Shown piece after piece: positions 40,293 through 51,919 of a stretch of DNA of 64,000 nt. The notes beneath the pieces were generated by a model. That model saw nothing but the letters and a program-made list of their open reading frames with translations. It did not search any database and was not told the DNA's origin. Position 1 is the stretch's first letter, and every line of letters starts with the position of its first letter. Both the position numbers and the translations under genes were made by a program. Origin of the DNA: Morganella morganii. Its GTDB lineage: Bacteria; Pseudomonadota; Gammaproteobacteria; Enterobacterales; Enterobacteriaceae. The stretch is from contig NZ_CP069157.1 of NCBI RefSeq assembly GCF_019243775.1, positions 1,922,001 to 1,986,000 of the forward strand, read 5' to 3'.

Positions 40293-40883
40293 TTAAGGTA
40301 CTAAATAATCCTGCACCACTGCCGGTCCCGGCGGATAATACCAGCCGCCGCCATAATAGCCGCCGCCGTAGTACCCGTTATGCCAGCGCCACGGATCCGG
40401 ACCATACACCGGCGGCGGCATAATCACCTGCCGTGCCTGGTGCCAGCGCTGGAAACCAGTGACATCAATCACCGGGAAAGTATAAGGAACATCGCCTATC
40501 TTACCGGCTTGTGTACCGTTCATCAGCCCGACCACCGTGACATACTGGTCGCGGAAGTTATCCGGCTCCATAAAACTGTTGATCCGGGCATACATCCGGC
40601 CGGTGATCGTTGAACCGAGGAATGGCGCACCGGTGCTGTTCAGCGGCATCACCGCGATTTCCAGCTGTGTCATATCCGGCTGATTCTGCACGCTGAGTAC
40701 CCGCCCGCCGAAACGCGCTTCCATCCCTTTGTAAGCCTGCGGCGCTTTCTGAACGGCCTGAAAATCCGTCAGCATCGTGGTGCCGCTGCCCTTAATGGAT
40801 TCCGGTACTGTGGCGCAGCCGGCCAGCGCCAGTGATAAAATCACAACACCATACTTCAGACTGCCCCGTAAGCGATTCATCAT
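40293..40883 (-). CDS. yeaY: Slp family outer-membrane lipoprotein (YeaY)
   Basis: This 196-residue lipoprotein has a signal ending in LALAGC and the Slp family core (residues 25-150), for example FGGRVLSVQNQPDMTQLEIA. The Slp paralogue in E. coli is starvation and acid induced; YeaY itself is poorly characterised. The C-terminus is Tyr/Gly/Pro rich (YYGGGYYGGGWYYPPG). Its place between fadD and tsaB is the same as E. coli yeaY. Confidence 0.92.
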   Translation of the reverse strand: MMNRLRGSLKYGVVILSLALAGCATVPESIKGSGTTMLTDFQAVQKAPQAYKGMEARFGGRVLSVQNQPDMTQLEIAVMPLNSTGAPFLGSTITGRMYARINSFMEPDNFRDQYVTVVGLMNGTQAGKIGDVPYTFPVIDVTGFQRWHQARQVIMPPPVYGPDPWRWHNGYYGGGYYGGGWYYPPGPAVVQDYLVP

Positions 40884-40969
40884 GATATGAGCTCCTGTGA
40901 CGGATAGTATTCATTTATTGTGGCTGATGATTGCCGGTTCAACAATTGACACAGGCTATTTTTTTTACG

Positions 40970-41671
40970 TTATTCCCGGCCCGGTAATTTCTTCCAGGTC
41001 ACTTCGTTGCGCAAATACACCGGCTCTGCCGATTCAGGGGCAGATGTTTCCCCGCGGCGCAGTGCATTCAGTGCAGGCGGCAGCATATCCTGTGCATGCG
41101 GCAGCGTAATCTCTGTCATTTGTGTGCTGAGGGTCAGCGTTTCCTGCATCTGCGGATACGCCGCCCAGCCGGTGCCTGCCAGTCCCCATTCGCCGGTGAG
41201 TGCGGCACAGCGGGTGACAAAATCAGCCGGTTTCAGCACTGCTTCCGCCAGTTCCTGCCGGAAAATACCCTGCTCATCACGGACATACGCCGCGCAGTAC
41301 ACTTCATCCATGCGGGCATCAATGGCAACCAGCACACGGGAGAGCCCGGCAGTACGGAAAACCCCTTCCGCCATGGTTTCCAGTGATGAGACACCGATCA
41401 TCGGCAGCTCAGCGCCCAGCGCCAGACCCTGCGCGATCCCGACACCAATCCGCACGCCGGTAAAGCTGCCCGGCCCCTGACCAAAGGCCAGTGCATCAAG
41501 ATCACGGAGAGAGAGATTCTGCTGTGCCAGCACCGCCTGCACCATCGGCAGAATGCGCTGTGTGTGTTCGCGGGGGGTGACGGCAAAATCGGCGGTGATC
41601 TCACCATTGTTGTAAAGTGCAACAGAACAGGCTTCTGTTGCTGTATCTAAGGCTAAAATTCGGCTGGACAT
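40970..41671 (-). CDS. tsaB: tRNA threonylcarbamoyladenosine biosynthesis protein TsaB
   Basis: TsaB forms a complex with TsaD and TsaE that makes the t6A37 modification of ANN-decoding tRNAs. The 233-residue product has an ASKHA-type fold with [15 protein letters not shown] at the N-terminus and [20 protein letters not shown] near residue 65. It lies between the Slp-family gene and yoaA, as in E. coli (formerly yeaZ). Confidence 0.96.
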   Translation of the reverse strand: MSSRILALDTATEACSVALYNNGEITADFAVTPREHTQRILPMVQAVLAQQNLSLRDLDALAFGQGPGSFTGVRIGVGIAQGLALGAELPMIGVSSLETMAEGVFRTAGLSRVLVAIDARMDEVYCAAYVRDEQGIFRQELAEAVLKPADFVTRCAALTGEWGLAGTGWAAYPQMQETLTLSTQMTEITLPHAQDMLPPALNALRRGETSAPESAEPVYLRNEVTWKKLPGRE

Positions 41672-41755
41672 GCCATAACTCCGGCAAATAAATAAGGTTT
41701 ATGGTAACAAAAAAATCACGGTAACAGTGACTTTTATTGCGAAACTGATTCAGTG

Positions 41756-43681
41756 TTATTCCGCTGTGCGGCGCTGTGACTGCCGTGCTGCCAGAAATTC
41801 CGCAGCTTTGGTCAGTGAACGGGTCCGTGGCGACGGCGGCAGACTTTTCAGGAAGATTTCCCCGTAAGGCCGCATAACAATCCGGTTATCACAGATCACA
41901 ATCACGCCGTAATCCTCCGTATCACGGATAAGCCGCCCGACCCCCTGTTTAAGGCTGATCACCGCATCCGGGATCTGAACATCACGGAACGGATCGCCAC
42001 CGCGTACCTGACAATCTTCCATGCGTGCTTTCAGCAGCGGGTCATCCGGTGCGGTAAACGGCAGTTTGTCGATGATGACACAGGTCAGTGCATCACCGCG
42101 CACATCCACCCCTTCCCAGAAACTGGCGGTGGCCACCAGCAAGGCATTACCGGAGGAGATAAAATCACGGAGCAGCTGTGTTTTACTGGTTTCCCCCTGC
42201 ACCAGCACCGGCAGTGTCAGTGACTGGCGGAATTCGGCGGCGAGATCACGCATCATCTGGTGTGAGGTGCATAAAAAGAAACAGCGGCCACGGTTATGGT
42301 TGATCAGCGGGCGCAGTTGTTCCGCCAGCTGTTTTGCCGCACCGTACTGATTCGGCGACGGCAGAAAACGCGGCACACAGAGCAGAGTCTGTTCCTGATA
42401 ATTAAACGGGCTCGGCAGGATCAGGGTTTCGGCGTTATCCAGCCCGAGGCGGCGGGTAAAATGGTGCAGATCATCATTCACCGACAGTGTCGCGGATGTA
42501 AATACCCACGCCATTTTCTGATTACTCATCATTTCGCGGAATTTGTCTTCCACGGTCAGCGGTGTCAGTGCCAGCAGGAAATGACGTCCATAGCTTTCAA
42601 ACCAGTAACTGTAACCGGGGATGGAAACATCTTTCAGCCGTTTGAGCCGGTTGCGGTACAGGGTCGCCCGTTCAAACGCCGCATCCAGCATGGCAGAGCG
42701 GCCGAGAGAGAGCTTCATCACGTCATAACAGAGTTCCAGAGCATCATCGAGCAAGGTGAGCGCCCGCTGAAACTGCGGCTGTGCCAGCAGTTCCCGCAGA
42801 TTACCGCGAAAACCGGTATCACCGAGTGCCAGCCGGAAATCCTGCACACTCATCGTCAGGCGATCCGCACATTTCTGTAACTGCGCCTGGTCACGCAGCT
42901 CGCTGCGGTAGGCTAATGTGATATCGCGGGTCAGATCAAATAACTGACGGCTGCTGAGCTGCTGACCGAAATACTGACTGGCGATATCCGGGATCTGATG
43001 CGCCTCATCAAAAATAATCACATCCGCCTCAGGGATAAGCTCCCCGAAACCGGTGTCTTTCACCACGCGATCCGCCATAAACAGATGATGGTTGACCACC
43101 ACCACATCCGCTTCCAGTGCCTTGCGCCGGGCTTTCAGTACAAAGCATTCTTTATACTGCGGACAGTCGCTGCCGAGGCAGTTATCGTTGGTACTGGTGA
43201 TCAACGGCCAGACCGGGCTGTCTTCCGGAATATCGTGACAGGTGGTGATATCCCCCAGTTCAGTCGCTGTTGCCCAGCGCCGCGCCGCCACTATCTGCGT
43301 GAGCGTTTCCGGCTCCATATTGATATCGCCGAGAGTCTGCTGCTCCAGCCGCTCCAGACAAAGATAGTTCGAGCGCCCTTTGAGCAGCGCCACCCTGCCG
43401 TCATAATCCAGCGCCTGAATAATGGTGGGGAGATCGCGGTTATAGAGCTGATCCTGCAACGCTTTGGAGCCGGTGGAAATAATAGTTTTCTTTCCGGCAC
43501 GCAGCGCGGGTACCAGATAGGCAAACGTTTTGCCGGTCCCGGTTCCGGCTTCCGCCACCAGTTGCCCCTGCGTTTCAATTATCCGGCTGATCGCCGCCGA
43601 CATAGTGACCTGGGCTTCCCTCGGCTGAAAACCGGGAATGACACGGGCTAAGCGGCCGTTTTTTGCAAAATCGTCTGACAC
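41756..43681 (-). CDS. yoaA: YoaA, XPD/Rad3-like DNA helicase
   Basis: YoaA is an iron-sulfur DNA helicase that works with HolC in repair of stalled replication forks. Walker A GTGTG-KT is around residues 47-52, the DEAH box reads DEAHQIPD, and the cluster cysteines lie in the region NDNCLGSDCPQYKEC. The 641 residues compare with 636 in E. coli. It is divergent from yoaB. Confidence 0.95.
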   Translation of the reverse strand: MSDDFAKNGRLARVIPGFQPREAQVTMSAAISRIIETQGQLVAEAGTGTGKTFAYLVPALRAGKKTIISTGSKALQDQLYNRDLPTIIQALDYDGRVALLKGRSNYLCLERLEQQTLGDINMEPETLTQIVAARRWATATELGDITTCHDIPEDSPVWPLITSTNDNCLGSDCPQYKECFVLKARRKALEADVVVVNHHLFMADRVVKDTGFGELIPEADVIIFDEAHQIPDIASQYFGQQLSSRQLFDLTRDITLAYRSELRDQAQLQKCADRLTMSVQDFRLALGDTGFRGNLRELLAQPQFQRALTLLDDALELCYDVMKLSLGRSAMLDAAFERATLYRNRLKRLKDVSIPGYSYWFESYGRHFLLALTPLTVEDKFREMMSNQKMAWVFTSATLSVNDDLHHFTRRLGLDNAETLILPSPFNYQEQTLLCVPRFLPSPNQYGAAKQLAEQLRPLINHNRGRCFFLCTSHQMMRDLAAEFRQSLTLPVLVQGETSKTQLLRDFISSGNALLVATASFWEGVDVRGDALTCVIIDKLPFTAPDDPLLKARMEDCQVRGGDPFRDVQIPDAVISLKQGVGRLIRDTEDYGVIVICDNRIVMRPYGEIFLKSLPPSPRTRSLTKAAEFLAARQSQRRTAE

Positions 43682-43781
43682 GCGCGTTCTCTTCTGACAA
43701 AATAGGCGCTAATTATGCCAAGGGTTGAGCAATAGCACCACCTTGCCGTGTAAGAAACTGGATATATTTACAGGAGAGAGA

Positions 43782-44126
43782 ATGACAATTCAGCGAATTG
43801 ATCCGGAAGACCGCTGGTCTGAAGCGGTTGTACACAACAACACCGTTTATTACACCAGTGTTCCGGAAGATCTGAGCGGCGATATTACTGCCCAGACCAC
43901 CAGTGCCCTGCACGCGATCGATAAAATTCTGGCCCGCGCCGGTTCAGATAAAAGCAAAATCCTCGATGCGACCATTTTCCTGGCAGACAAAGCCGATTTT
44001 GCCGGTATGAATACCGCCTGGGATGCATGGGTCGCGAAAGGCAGTGCGCCGGTTCGCTGCACCGTGGAAGCTGCTCTGATGCACCCGGATTATAAAGTCG
44101 AAATCAAAGTGATCGCAGCAGTCTGA
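43782..44126 (+). CDS. yoaB: YoaB, Rid/YjgF family protein
   Basis: YoaB belongs to the RidA-like superfamily of small trimeric proteins, which includes imine/enamine deaminases. The exact substrate is unknown. The start at 43782 follows AGGAGAGAGA and gives 114 residues matching E. coli. The key arginine of the family lies in APVRCTVEA. An earlier in-frame ATG at 43725 overlaps the yoaA promoter region and is rejected. Confidence 0.94.
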   Translation: MTIQRIDPEDRWSEAVVHNNTVYYTSVPEDLSGDITAQTTSALHAIDKILARAGSDKSKILDATIFLADKADFAGMNTAWDAWVAKGSAPVRCTVEAALMHPDYKVEIKVIAAV

Positions 44127-44158
44127 GTGTTGAAAAAAGCTCTGCCGGTCAGGTACTG

Positions 44159-44263
44159 AGCCGGTAACGGGCAAAGGAAACGAAAAGCATGCGAGCCATG
44201 GATGGCGAGCCTGAGCGTACAGGGACTGTATTCACAGCGACTTTTCGTTTTTGCCCGTTAACG
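44159..44263. repeat. Long imperfect inverted repeat with two GGA hairpin loops
   Basis: Arms 44162-44187 and 44240-44263 pair over about 24 bases with one small bulge. The interior carries two smaller hairpins, GCCATGGATGGC (44195-44206) and TACAGGGACTGTA (44218-44230), both exposing GGA. It sits between the convergent yoaB and lsrK genes. It may be a dispersed enterobacterial repeat, a bidirectional terminator or a structured RNA. Confidence 0.6.
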
Positions 44264-44293
44264 GCCCTCTCCGGAGCCGGATTATACCCCCGG

Positions 44294-45889
44294 TTATTTC
44301 AGCCCCGGCGCCTTCCACATCGATGTTGTCAGGCCGGAATCCACCAGCGAAAGCTGATCCGCATATACCTTCTGCCAGTTCTGTTTGGCTTTGTCATAAA
44401 CCTCGCGGTGTGCCGGATTTGGCTGATACTCATGCTGCCACTGCACCAGACGCTCACCCGCCGTCACCATATCATCATATAACCCGACACCCGCTCCGGC
44501 GGCGATCGCACACCCCAGCGCCGTGGCTTCTTTGACAACCGGTACCCGTACCGGCACACCGGTAACATCCGCCAGGATCTGGCTCCACAGTTTGCCTTTC
44601 GAACCACCACCGGCGAACACCAGTGAATCCGCTTTCACACCACTGAATTTTGCAATCAGATCAAGATTGAGGGATGAAACAATCGCTGCGTTCTCCTCCA
44701 GTGCGCGGAACAGCGAGGCTTTGTTACTCTTTTCCGCATCAATGGAGAGGTTAATAAAGGAAGGCGCCGCGTGATACCAGGATTTAAAGCGCATCACATC
44801 GGAGAAAATCGGCATAATACCGTGAGAGCCGGCAGGCACACGGGCCGCCATATCTTCCAGTAATGAGTAAGTGTCCACGCCGAGACGTTCAGCGATAATT
44901 TTTTCTTCCGCGCAGAACGCATCACGGAACCAGCGCATCGTCAGGCCGGTAAAAAAACTGATGGATTCCGCCTGTACCATCCCCGGGATCACATGTGGGT
45001 TGATGCGGGTATTCATATCCGGATCGGTGACCGGTGCCGGTAAATTCACCACCTGCTGCCAGAACGTGCCGCCGAGCACCGCAGTTTGTCCCGCTCTGAC
45101 CACGCCCAGCCCGAGACAGCCCAGTTGAACGTCCCCGCCGCCCATCACCACCGGCGTGCCTTCTGCCAGACCGGACTCTTTCGCGGCATTCGCTGTGATA
45201 TAGCCCAACACGGTACCGGTTTCTTTAACCGGAGAGAGAATATCCGCGCGCAGCCCGGCCATTTCCAGCAGGCCAGGCCGCCAGTCACGGGTTTTCAGAT
45301 CCAGCATCCCGGTGGTACCGGCATTGGAAGGATCAACTGCCAGCTCGCCGGTCAGTTTGCAGGCCAGCCAGTCGCTGATCATAGTGAGTGTGCCCGCCTG
45401 ACGGTAGATATCAGGCCGGTGATGTGCCAGCCACAGCAGACGCGGCATAGCACCGAGGGCTAAAGTCTGGCCGGAGCACTGATAAACATCATATTCAAAA
45501 GTGTTATCGTACAGCTCTTTTAATTCACTGACTTCATGGCTTGAGCGCGCATCCACGTTGGCACATGCCCAGATCGGTTCGCCGTTGCGGTCATACAGTA
45601 CAATGCCTTCACGCATTGAGCAGGCCGCCACCCCGGCAATCGCCGAAGCAGGCAGACCGGCATTTTTCAGCGCCAGCGCAATACAGTGACACGCCAGCTG
45701 CCAGTTCACCGGCAGATCAAATTCCATCGAGCCCGGTACATCCGGCAGCTCATTGTGACGCCACTCCGCCTGTCCGACCGCCACCTGATTGCCGTGAAGA
45801 TCAAAAATAACGGCTCTGATACTGCCTGTTCCCGCATCCAGCGCCATCAGGTATTTTTCTGATGAGCCGCTGCCCGTAATCTGATTCAT
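44294..45889 (-). CDS. lsrK: Autoinducer-2 kinase LsrK
   Basis: LsrK phosphorylates the quorum signal AI-2 after uptake; phospho-AI-2 then inactivates LsrR. The 531-residue FGGY-family sugar kinase has the phosphate motif [13 protein letters not shown] near the N-terminus and the adenosine-binding phrase [17 protein letters not shown]. It lies downstream of lsrR on the same strand and probably forms lsrRK. Confidence 0.97.
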   Translation of the reverse strand: MNQITGSGSSEKYLMALDAGTGSIRAVIFDLHGNQVAVGQAEWRHNELPDVPGSMEFDLPVNWQLACHCIALALKNAGLPASAIAGVAACSMREGIVLYDRNGEPIWACANVDARSSHEVSELKELYDNTFEYDVYQCSGQTLALGAMPRLLWLAHHRPDIYRQAGTLTMISDWLACKLTGELAVDPSNAGTTGMLDLKTRDWRPGLLEMAGLRADILSPVKETGTVLGYITANAAKESGLAEGTPVVMGGGDVQLGCLGLGVVRAGQTAVLGGTFWQQVVNLPAPVTDPDMNTRINPHVIPGMVQAESISFFTGLTMRWFRDAFCAEEKIIAERLGVDTYSLLEDMAARVPAGSHGIMPIFSDVMRFKSWYHAAPSFINLSIDAEKSNKASLFRALEENAAIVSSLNLDLIAKFSGVKADSLVFAGGGSKGKLWSQILADVTGVPVRVPVVKEATALGCAIAAGAGVGLYDDMVTAGERLVQWQHEYQPNPAHREVYDKAKQNWQKVYADQLSLVDSGLTTSMWKAPGLK

Positions 45890-45974
45890 GTCGCCATCCT
45901 CACAAATTCAATTGGACTGATACCGTTACACCATGAAATACAGCGTGATTTTCGTCTGCGGGACAGTCAGTGCA

Positions 45975-46979
45975 TCAGGTTAATAATGTCAGCATCACCC
46001 GTGCCGTCTGCTCGTCTGTCACCAGAGAGTTGATATAGCCCCCCAGCAGTGCCGCCACAATCACCTCGGCTTTTTCCTCACCGCCCGCCACCCCGACCAC
46101 CGTCGGAATATTTTTCAGCTCTGCGGGGGTGATGCCGATAAGTTCGCGGTGCATCTCCACTTCTTCTGTCAGTTCCCCTTCGCGGCCGATAAAGTAGCCA
46201 AGAATATCCCCGACCGCCCCGCGCCGTGCCAGCATCAGCTGTTCGCCGCTGCTGATATAGCCGGAACGCATAATGGTCGCATCCTGTTTCTGATTCACAG
46301 CGCCCAGGCCGACAACGGCAATATCCGCTGCACTGGCTGCCATCAGCACATCCTGCACGCTGCGTTCCTGACGGAATGTCGCTGCCACTGCGGCACTTGA
46401 TGCCCGCAGCGGTGCCGGAATAATGCTGACCGGGCAGTTGGCATCAAGCTGGCCGATGCCGGTCATGTACTGCCCGACGCCGCCGGAGAGAGTCACCAGA
46501 CGGATCTGCTGCGAAGAGACAAACCCGCTCAGATGCTGCAATGTCGCCATTGCCGCCTCCCCGAACCCGACTGCCAGCAACTGGCCGGGCGAAAGCTGAG
46601 ACATCAGCAGATGTGCACCGGCCACGCCGAGGCGGGTATGGATCTCCGGGCCGTTCAACGCCGGGAGTATGCGAATTTGTTTTAACGAAAATCTTTTTTT
46701 CAGAATATCTTCAAGTTCAAGGCAGCCTTCAAACCGAGAATTTATCTGTACCCGGATGACGCCGGACTGACGTCCTTTTTCGAGCAAACGCGAAACTTTC
46801 AGCCGTGTCAGACCGAGCAGATCCCCGATATCTCCCTGCGTGAGACCATCGTGGTAATAAAACCAGGCAATACGGGCCAATAACTCTTCTTCATTCATAC
46901 TAAGTCCTGAGGCGTCATAGTCCATCGAAGAAACGGAGCTTACCGGGGCTGCTTTCGTGTTTTTTGAAACTGTTGTCAT
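45975..46979 (-). CDS. lsrR: LsrR, AI-2-responsive repressor of the lsr operon
   Basis: LsrR is a SorC/DeoR-type repressor released by phospho-AI-2. The HTH reads [20 protein letters not shown] (about 48-67); the C-terminal sugar-binding domain has [18 protein letters not shown]. The ATG at 46979 gives 334 residues, longer than the usual 315-319. An internal ATG at 46898 has a better ribosome site (AGGACTTAGT) and would give 307. It diverges from lsrA across a 255-base control region. Confidence 0.95.
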   Translation of the reverse strand: MTTVSKNTKAAPVSSVSSMDYDASGLSMNEEELLARIAWFYYHDGLTQGDIGDLLGLTRLKVSRLLEKGRQSGVIRVQINSRFEGCLELEDILKKRFSLKQIRILPALNGPEIHTRLGVAGAHLLMSQLSPGQLLAVGFGEAAMATLQHLSGFVSSQQIRLVTLSGGVGQYMTGIGQLDANCPVSIIPAPLRASSAAVAATFRQERSVQDVLMAASAADIAVVGLGAVNQKQDATIMRSGYISSGEQLMLARRGAVGDILGYFIGREGELTEEVEMHRELIGITPAELKNIPTVVGVAGGEEKAEVIVAALLGGYINSLVTDEQTARVMLTLLT

Positions 46980-47234
46980 GTGAACTTTTGTTTTCCGTTT
47001 TTACAGATAAGCACCTTTTACAGAAATCTGCCAGAGGTGCAGGCCAAAATTTTGAACAAATTCTAACGCAGATCTGATTTTTTCACAAAATATGGCCGAA
47101 ATATTGTCTTATTTGATTTTTATGGCTTACATTTATGAACAAATGTGTTTATAAATTATAAATGTTCATTTTATTGATGTTTTCTTAACCACATAACATC
47201 CGGCAGCAATACCCATAACACCAGAGGTGCCGTT
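46980..47234. promoter_or_regulatory. lsrRK / lsrACDBFG divergent control region with LsrR half-sites
   Basis: TGAACA (47136-47141) and TGTTCA (47163-47168) form a spaced inverted pair, and a further TGAACA lies at 47053-47058. These fit the LsrR half-site seen in E. coli. A TCACA-containing stretch near 47092 could be part of a CRP site. Promoters for both operons must lie here. Confidence 0.6.
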
Positions 47235-48797
47235 ATGTCAGAGAAGCAACACCCGATTCAGCCGCTGCTCACCGCCCGCGGAATAGCCAAACAGTTCTCC
47301 GGTGTGGTTGTCCTCAAACACATCGATTTCACACTGTTGCCGGGACAGGTTCATGCGCTGCTGGGCGGCAACGGCGCGGGAAAATCCACGCTGATGAAAA
47401 TTATTGCAGGGATTGAACAGCCGGATGCAGGCACCCTGACGCTGGAAGGTCAGGAGATATCGCACCTGACTCCGGCGAAAGCCCATCAGCTGGGACTGTA
47501 TCTGGTTCCGCAGGAGCCGCTGCTGTTCCCGAATCTGTCTGTGCAGGAAAACATTCTGTTCCGGCTGCCGAAACATCAGGCGGGCAAAGCCAAATTACAG
47601 CAAATGCTGACATCACTGCGCTGCAATTTTGATCTCAGTGCGCGGGCGGGCAGCCTGAATGTGGCGGATCAGCAGCTGGTGGAGATCATGCGCGGTCTGA
47701 TGCGGGATTCCCGCATCCTTATTCTTGATGAACCGACAGCATCTCTGACCCCCGCCGAAACCGAACGCCTGTTTGGGCGGGTGCGGGAATTACAGCAGCA
47801 GGGTGTCGGGATTGTCTTTATCTCTCATAAACTACCGGAAATACATGCCATTGCCGATTATCTGAGCGTGATGCGTGACGGCAATATTGCGCTGGCCGGT
47901 CCGGCAAAACAGTTTTCCACTGATGAAATCATTCAGGCCATCACACCTGAAGCGAAGAAAAAGCCGCTGTCAGAGACGCAGAAGCTCTGGCTGGATCTGT
48001 CCGCCACCCGTAACAGTCCGCAGGATGATACGCCGGTGCTGGATGTCCGTAATGCGTGCGGCGAAGGATTCCGTAACATCAGTTTTGTTGTCAACCCGGG
48101 GGAAGTGGTCGGGCTGGCCGGTGTCGTCGGCGCCGGCCGGACCGAACTCGCAGAAACATTATACGGGCTGCGCCCGCTGATCGCCGGAGAGGTTTTCCTC
48201 AACGGTGACAATCTGCGCGGTGTCAGCAGTGAAAAACGCCTCATCCGGGGGCTGGTCTGTTTACCTGAAGACCGTCAGGCCTCCGGACTTTTCCTTGATG
48301 CCCCGCTCACCTGGAATATCGGTGCGCTGGTGCATAACCACCAGGGGCTGCTGGTCAACCGCTCGCGGGATGATGCCTTGCTCGAGCGTTACCGCCGTGC
48401 CCTCAATATTAAATTCAGTGACGGGCAACAGACGGTACGCACGCTGTCCGGCGGTAATCAGCAAAAAATCCTGATCGCCAAATGCCTCGAAGCCAATCCG
48501 TCACTGCTGATTATTGATGAACCGACACGCGGCGTGGATGTCGGCGCCCGTAATGACATTTATCAGCTGATACAAAGTATCGCACAGCAGAATGTGGCAA
48601 TTTTACTGATCTCCTCTGACCTCGATGAAGTGGTGGCGCTGGCTGACCGCGTGCTGGTGATGCATCAGGGGGAATTCTCCGGGGAATTGCAGCACAACGA
48701 GCTGAACACCGACACTATTATGCATATGGCGTTCGGCGAACACCGCCCGCAGACAGAAACAGAAAGCAGCCCGTTACAGGAGGCCGCATCATGCTGA
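47235..48797 (+). CDS. lsrA: AI-2 ABC transporter ATPase LsrA
   Basis: LsrA powers AI-2 import. The 520-residue protein has two ABC domains. The first has canonical GGNGAGKST (about 44-52). The second has a degenerate Walker A (GVVGAGRTE) as in RbsA-type sugar ATPases, with signature [16 protein letters not shown]. The start follows AGAGGTGCC. It overlaps lsrC by seven bases. Confidence 0.97.
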   Translation: MSEKQHPIQPLLTARGIAKQFSGVVVLKHIDFTLLPGQVHALLGGNGAGKSTLMKIIAGIEQPDAGTLTLEGQEISHLTPAKAHQLGLYLVPQEPLLFPNLSVQENILFRLPKHQAGKAKLQQMLTSLRCNFDLSARAGSLNVADQQLVEIMRGLMRDSRILILDEPTASLTPAETERLFGRVRELQQQGVGIVFISHKLPEIHAIADYLSVMRDGNIALAGPAKQFSTDEIIQAITPEAKKKPLSETQKLWLDLSATRNSPQDDTPVLDVRNACGEGFRNISFVVNPGEVVGLAGVVGAGRTELAETLYGLRPLIAGEVFLNGDNLRGVSSEKRLIRGLVCLPEDRQASGLFLDAPLTWNIGALVHNHQGLLVNRSRDDALLERYRRALNIKFSDGQQTVRTLSGGNQQKILIAKCLEANPSLLIIDEPTRGVDVGARNDIYQLIQSIAQQNVAILLISSDLDEVVALADRVLVMHQGEFSGELQHNELNTDTIMHMAFGEHRPQTETESSPLQEAASC

Positions 48798-49795
48798 AAT
48801 ATATCCAGAATAACCGTGAAGTAACGGCACTGCTTGCTATTCTCTGCCTGTTTGTCCTGCTCGGCGGCATGGAAACCCGTTATTTCAGTCTGCAAACCGT
48901 CACCATGATTTTCGGCAGTGCGCAAATCCAGATGCTGCTGGCCATCGGTGCCACCCTGGTGATGCTGACCCGTAATATTGATGTGTCTGTCGGATCCACC
49001 ACCGGGCTGTGTGCAGTGATTGTCGGTATCGCGCTGAATGCGGGACTGCCGCTGACGGTGGCGATCCTGCTGACTGTCGCTGCCGGTCTGCTGGCCGGAT
49101 TCTTCAACGGCATCCTGGTCACCTGGCTGCGGATCCCCGCCATTGTTGCCACCCTCGGTACGCTCGGGCTATATCGCGGCATTATGCTGCTGCTCACCGG
49201 CGGAAAATGGATTGAAGGTTTACCGGCGGAACTGAAAGATCTGTCAAAACCGGTCTTCCTCGGGCTGTCGCCAATCGGCTGGTTTATTATCCTGCTGATT
49301 ATTCTGATGACCCTGTTCCTGTCCCGCACCACCGCCGGACGCGGTTTCTACGCCACCGGCGATAACTTACAGGGCGCGCGCCAGTTGGGTGTGCCGGTTG
49401 ATCGCACCCGCATCATTGCCTTCTCTGTAAACGGCATGATGGCGGCACTCGCCGGGATTGTGTTTGCCTCACAAATCGGTTTTATCCCGAATCAGACCGG
49501 TAACGGCCTTGAAATGAAAGCCATCGCCGCCTGTGTGCTGGGCGGGATCAGCCTGCTCGGCGGCACCGGTACCATCGTCGGCGCTATCCTCGGTGCCTAT
49601 TTTATGACTCAGATTGACAGTGTGCTGGTGCTGCTCAGATTGCCGGCCTGGTGGAATGACTTTATCGCCGGCTTTGTTTTACTCGCGGTTCTGGTCTTTG
49701 ACGGCCGTCTGCGTGTGGCGCTGGAGAAAAACCTCCGCGCCCAGCGCTATGCCCGGTTCCTTAATCCTTCCGCACCGCAGGAGGCGAAAAAATGA
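48791..49795 (+). CDS. lsrC: AI-2 ABC transporter permease LsrC
   Basis: LsrC is one of two inner-membrane permeases of the AI-2 importer. The 334-residue BPD-transp-2 family protein has about ten helices; the phrases [18 protein letters not shown] and [13 protein letters not shown] are family marks. Its stop overlaps the lsrD ATG by four bases. Confidence 0.97.
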   Translation: MLKYIQNNREVTALLAILCLFVLLGGMETRYFSLQTVTMIFGSAQIQMLLAIGATLVMLTRNIDVSVGSTTGLCAVIVGIALNAGLPLTVAILLTVAAGLLAGFFNGILVTWLRIPAIVATLGTLGLYRGIMLLLTGGKWIEGLPAELKDLSKPVFLGLSPIGWFIILLIILMTLFLSRTTAGRGFYATGDNLQGARQLGVPVDRTRIIAFSVNGMMAALAGIVFASQIGFIPNQTGNGLEMKAIAACVLGGISLLGGTGTIVGAILGAYFMTQIDSVLVLLRLPAWWNDFIAGFVLLAVLVFDGRLRVALEKNLRAQRYARFLNPSAPQEAKK

Positions 49796-50796
49796 GCATC
49801 ACCAAACGTTACGGCTGGGAAATTGCCCTGGCGCTGCTGATTGTCCTCGAAATCCTGTTATTCGGTATGGGTAACCCGCGCCTGCTGGATGTCAATGTGC
49901 TGCTGTTCAGTACCAGTGACTTTATCTGTATCGGTCTGGTGGCGCTGCCGCTGACGCTGGTGATTGTCAGCGGCGGGATGGATATCTCCTTCGGCTCCAC
50001 CATCGGGCTGACCGCTATTGTGCTCGGGATCCTCAATCAGGCCGGTGTACCGATGATTGCCGCCATTCCGCTCACTCTGCTGACCGGCGCACTGTGCGGC
50101 CTGATTAACGCCCTGCTGATCCTGTTTACCGGGGTTAACCCGCTGGTGATTACGCTCGGCACCATGTATCTGTTCGGCGGCTGCGCCCTGCTGCTCTCCG
50201 GATTATCCGGTGCGACCGGTTTTGAGGGGATCGGCGGCTTCCCGGCAGCCTTCACTGATTTTGCTAACCTTGATTTACTCGGCATTCCGCTGCCGCTGAT
50301 CATTTTTGTCCTGTGTGTACTGGTGTTCTGGTTTTATCTGCACCGTACCCATCCGGGCCGTAATGTCTTTTTAATCGGGCAGAATGCCCGTGTCGCGCGC
50401 TACAGTGCTTTCCCGGTGACACGCACTATCTGTCTGCTGTATGCGATGGTCGGTGTCAGTGCCGCACTCGCCTCTGTCATTTTAGTGTCCTATTTCGGCT
50501 CTGCCCGTGCGGATCTCGGGGCATCGTTCCTGATGCCTGCTATCACCGCTGTTGTACTGGGTGGTGCTAATATTTACGGCGGTTCCGGCTCTGTATTAGG
50601 CACCGCGCTGGCTGTTTTGCTGATCGGCTTTTTACAGCAGGGATTGCAGATGATCGGCGTACCAAATCAGGTCTCCAGTGCACTCTCGGGTGCGCTGCTT
50701 ATTGTTGCCGTTGTTGGTCGTTCCGTTTCTTTACACCGACATCACATCCTTGGCTGGTGGGCGCGTAAACGCAACAGGCAATTCGTATCAGAGTAA
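49792..50796 (+). CDS. lsrD: AI-2 ABC transporter permease LsrD
   Basis: LsrD pairs with LsrC in the membrane. The 334-residue protein has the family phrases [19 protein letters not shown] and [18 protein letters not shown]. It is translationally coupled to lsrC and followed by lsrB after 41 bases. Confidence 0.97.
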   Translation: MSITKRYGWEIALALLIVLEILLFGMGNPRLLDVNVLLFSTSDFICIGLVALPLTLVIVSGGMDISFGSTIGLTAIVLGILNQAGVPMIAAIPLTLLTGALCGLINALLILFTGVNPLVITLGTMYLFGGCALLLSGLSGATGFEGIGGFPAAFTDFANLDLLGIPLPLIIFVLCVLVFWFYLHRTHPGRNVFLIGQNARVARYSAFPVTRTICLLYAMVGVSAALASVILVSYFGSARADLGASFLMPAITAVVLGGANIYGGSGSVLGTALAVLLIGFLQQGLQMIGVPNQVSSALSGALLIVAVVGRSVSLHRHHILGWWARKRNRQFVSE

Positions 50797-50837
50797 AACA
50801 CGTTTGTTATCACAGATTTGACGAAATGGAGAAAACC

Positions 50838-51854
50838 ATGAAACCCATCATGAAAAAACTGGCGCTCGCCACTGCATTAAGTCTCGCATGTGTTTCCTGG
50901 GCGAATGCAGCAGAAAAAGTCGCCTTTATTCCTAAACTTGTCGGTGTCGGCTTCTTTACCAGCGGCGGCCAGGGTGCTGTGGAAGCCGGGAAAAAACTCG
51001 GTATCGATGTCACCTACGACGGCCCGACCGAGCCGAGTGTGTCCGGTCAGGTACAGCTTATCAACAACTTCGTTAACCGGGGCTATGACGCGATTATTGT
51101 CTCTGCCGTTTCGCCGGACGGATTATGTCCGTCACTGAAACGCGCCATGCAGCGCGGTGTGAAAGTCCTGACCTGGGATTCCGATACCAATCCGGAATGC
51201 CGCTCTATTTATATCGACCAGGGCACCCCGAAACAGCTCGGCGGCATCCTGGTGGATATGGCTGCGGATCAGGTGAAGAAAGAGAAAGCCAAAGTCGCCT
51301 TCTTCTATTCCAGCCCGACCGTAACTGACCAGAACCAGTGGGTCAAAGAAGCGAAAGCGAAAATCGAAGCCGAGCATCCGGGCTGGGAAGTCGTCACCAC
51401 CCAGTACGGTTATAACGATGCCACCAAATCCTTACAGACTGCCGAAGGTATTCTTAATGCCTGGAGTGACCTGGATGTGATTATCGCGCCGGATGCCAAC
51501 GCCCTGCCGGCGGCGGCTCAGGCCAAAGAGAACCTGAAACGTAACGATGTGGCGGTTGTCGGGTTCAGTACCCCGAACGTGATGCGTCCGTATGTGGAGC
51601 GCGGCACAGTTAATCAGTTCGCGTTATGGGATGTTGTCAAACAGGGCGAAATTTCTGTCGCCGTGGCTGATGCACTGATGAAAAAAGGCGAACTGAATGT
51701 CGGCGATAAGATTACCGTCGCCGGTGTCGGTGAAGTTGAAGTCTCCCCGAACAGTGTTCAGGGCTATGACTACGAAGCAAAAGGCAACGGGATTGTGGTA
51801 CTGCCTGAGCGCGTGATCTTCACCAAAGAGAACATTAACAACTATGATTTCTGA
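50838..51854 (+). CDS. lsrB: AI-2 periplasmic binding protein LsrB
   Basis: LsrB binds the cyclic AI-2 signal in the periplasm for import and, in some bacteria, chemotaxis. The start at 50838 follows GGAG and gives 338 residues (E. coli 340) with a signal peptide ending ANA. The mature protein opens [20 protein letters not shown], which holds part of the AI-2 site. An upstream ATG at 50826 overlaps the ribosome site. Confidence 0.97.
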   Translation: MKPIMKKLALATALSLACVSWANAAEKVAFIPKLVGVGFFTSGGQGAVEAGKKLGIDVTYDGPTEPSVSGQVQLINNFVNRGYDAIIVSAVSPDGLCPSLKRAMQRGVKVLTWDSDTNPECRSIYIDQGTPKQLGGILVDMAADQVKKEKAKVAFFYSSPTVTDQNQWVKEAKAKIEAEHPGWEVVTTQYGYNDATKSLQTAEGILNAWSDLDVIIAPDANALPAAAQAKENLKRNDVAVVGFSTPNVMRPYVERGTVNQFALWDVVKQGEISVAVADALMKKGELNVGDKITVAGVGEVEVSPNSVQGYDYEAKGNGIVVLPERVIFTKENINNYDF

Positions 51855-51876
51855 TGTAGTTGCTGATTTAACCAAT

Positions 51877-51897
51877 GGCGCGGGCACCCTCCGCGCC
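51877..51897 (+). terminator. Intercistronic hairpin between lsrB and lsrF
   Basis: A stem GGCGCGG/CCGCGCC with a 7-base loop lies 23 bases after lsrB. It lacks a T run, so it more likely stabilises lsrB mRNA or attenuates than fully terminates. Confidence 0.5.
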
Positions 51898-51919
51898 AGT
51901 TTAACCAGGGGAGAATTCC

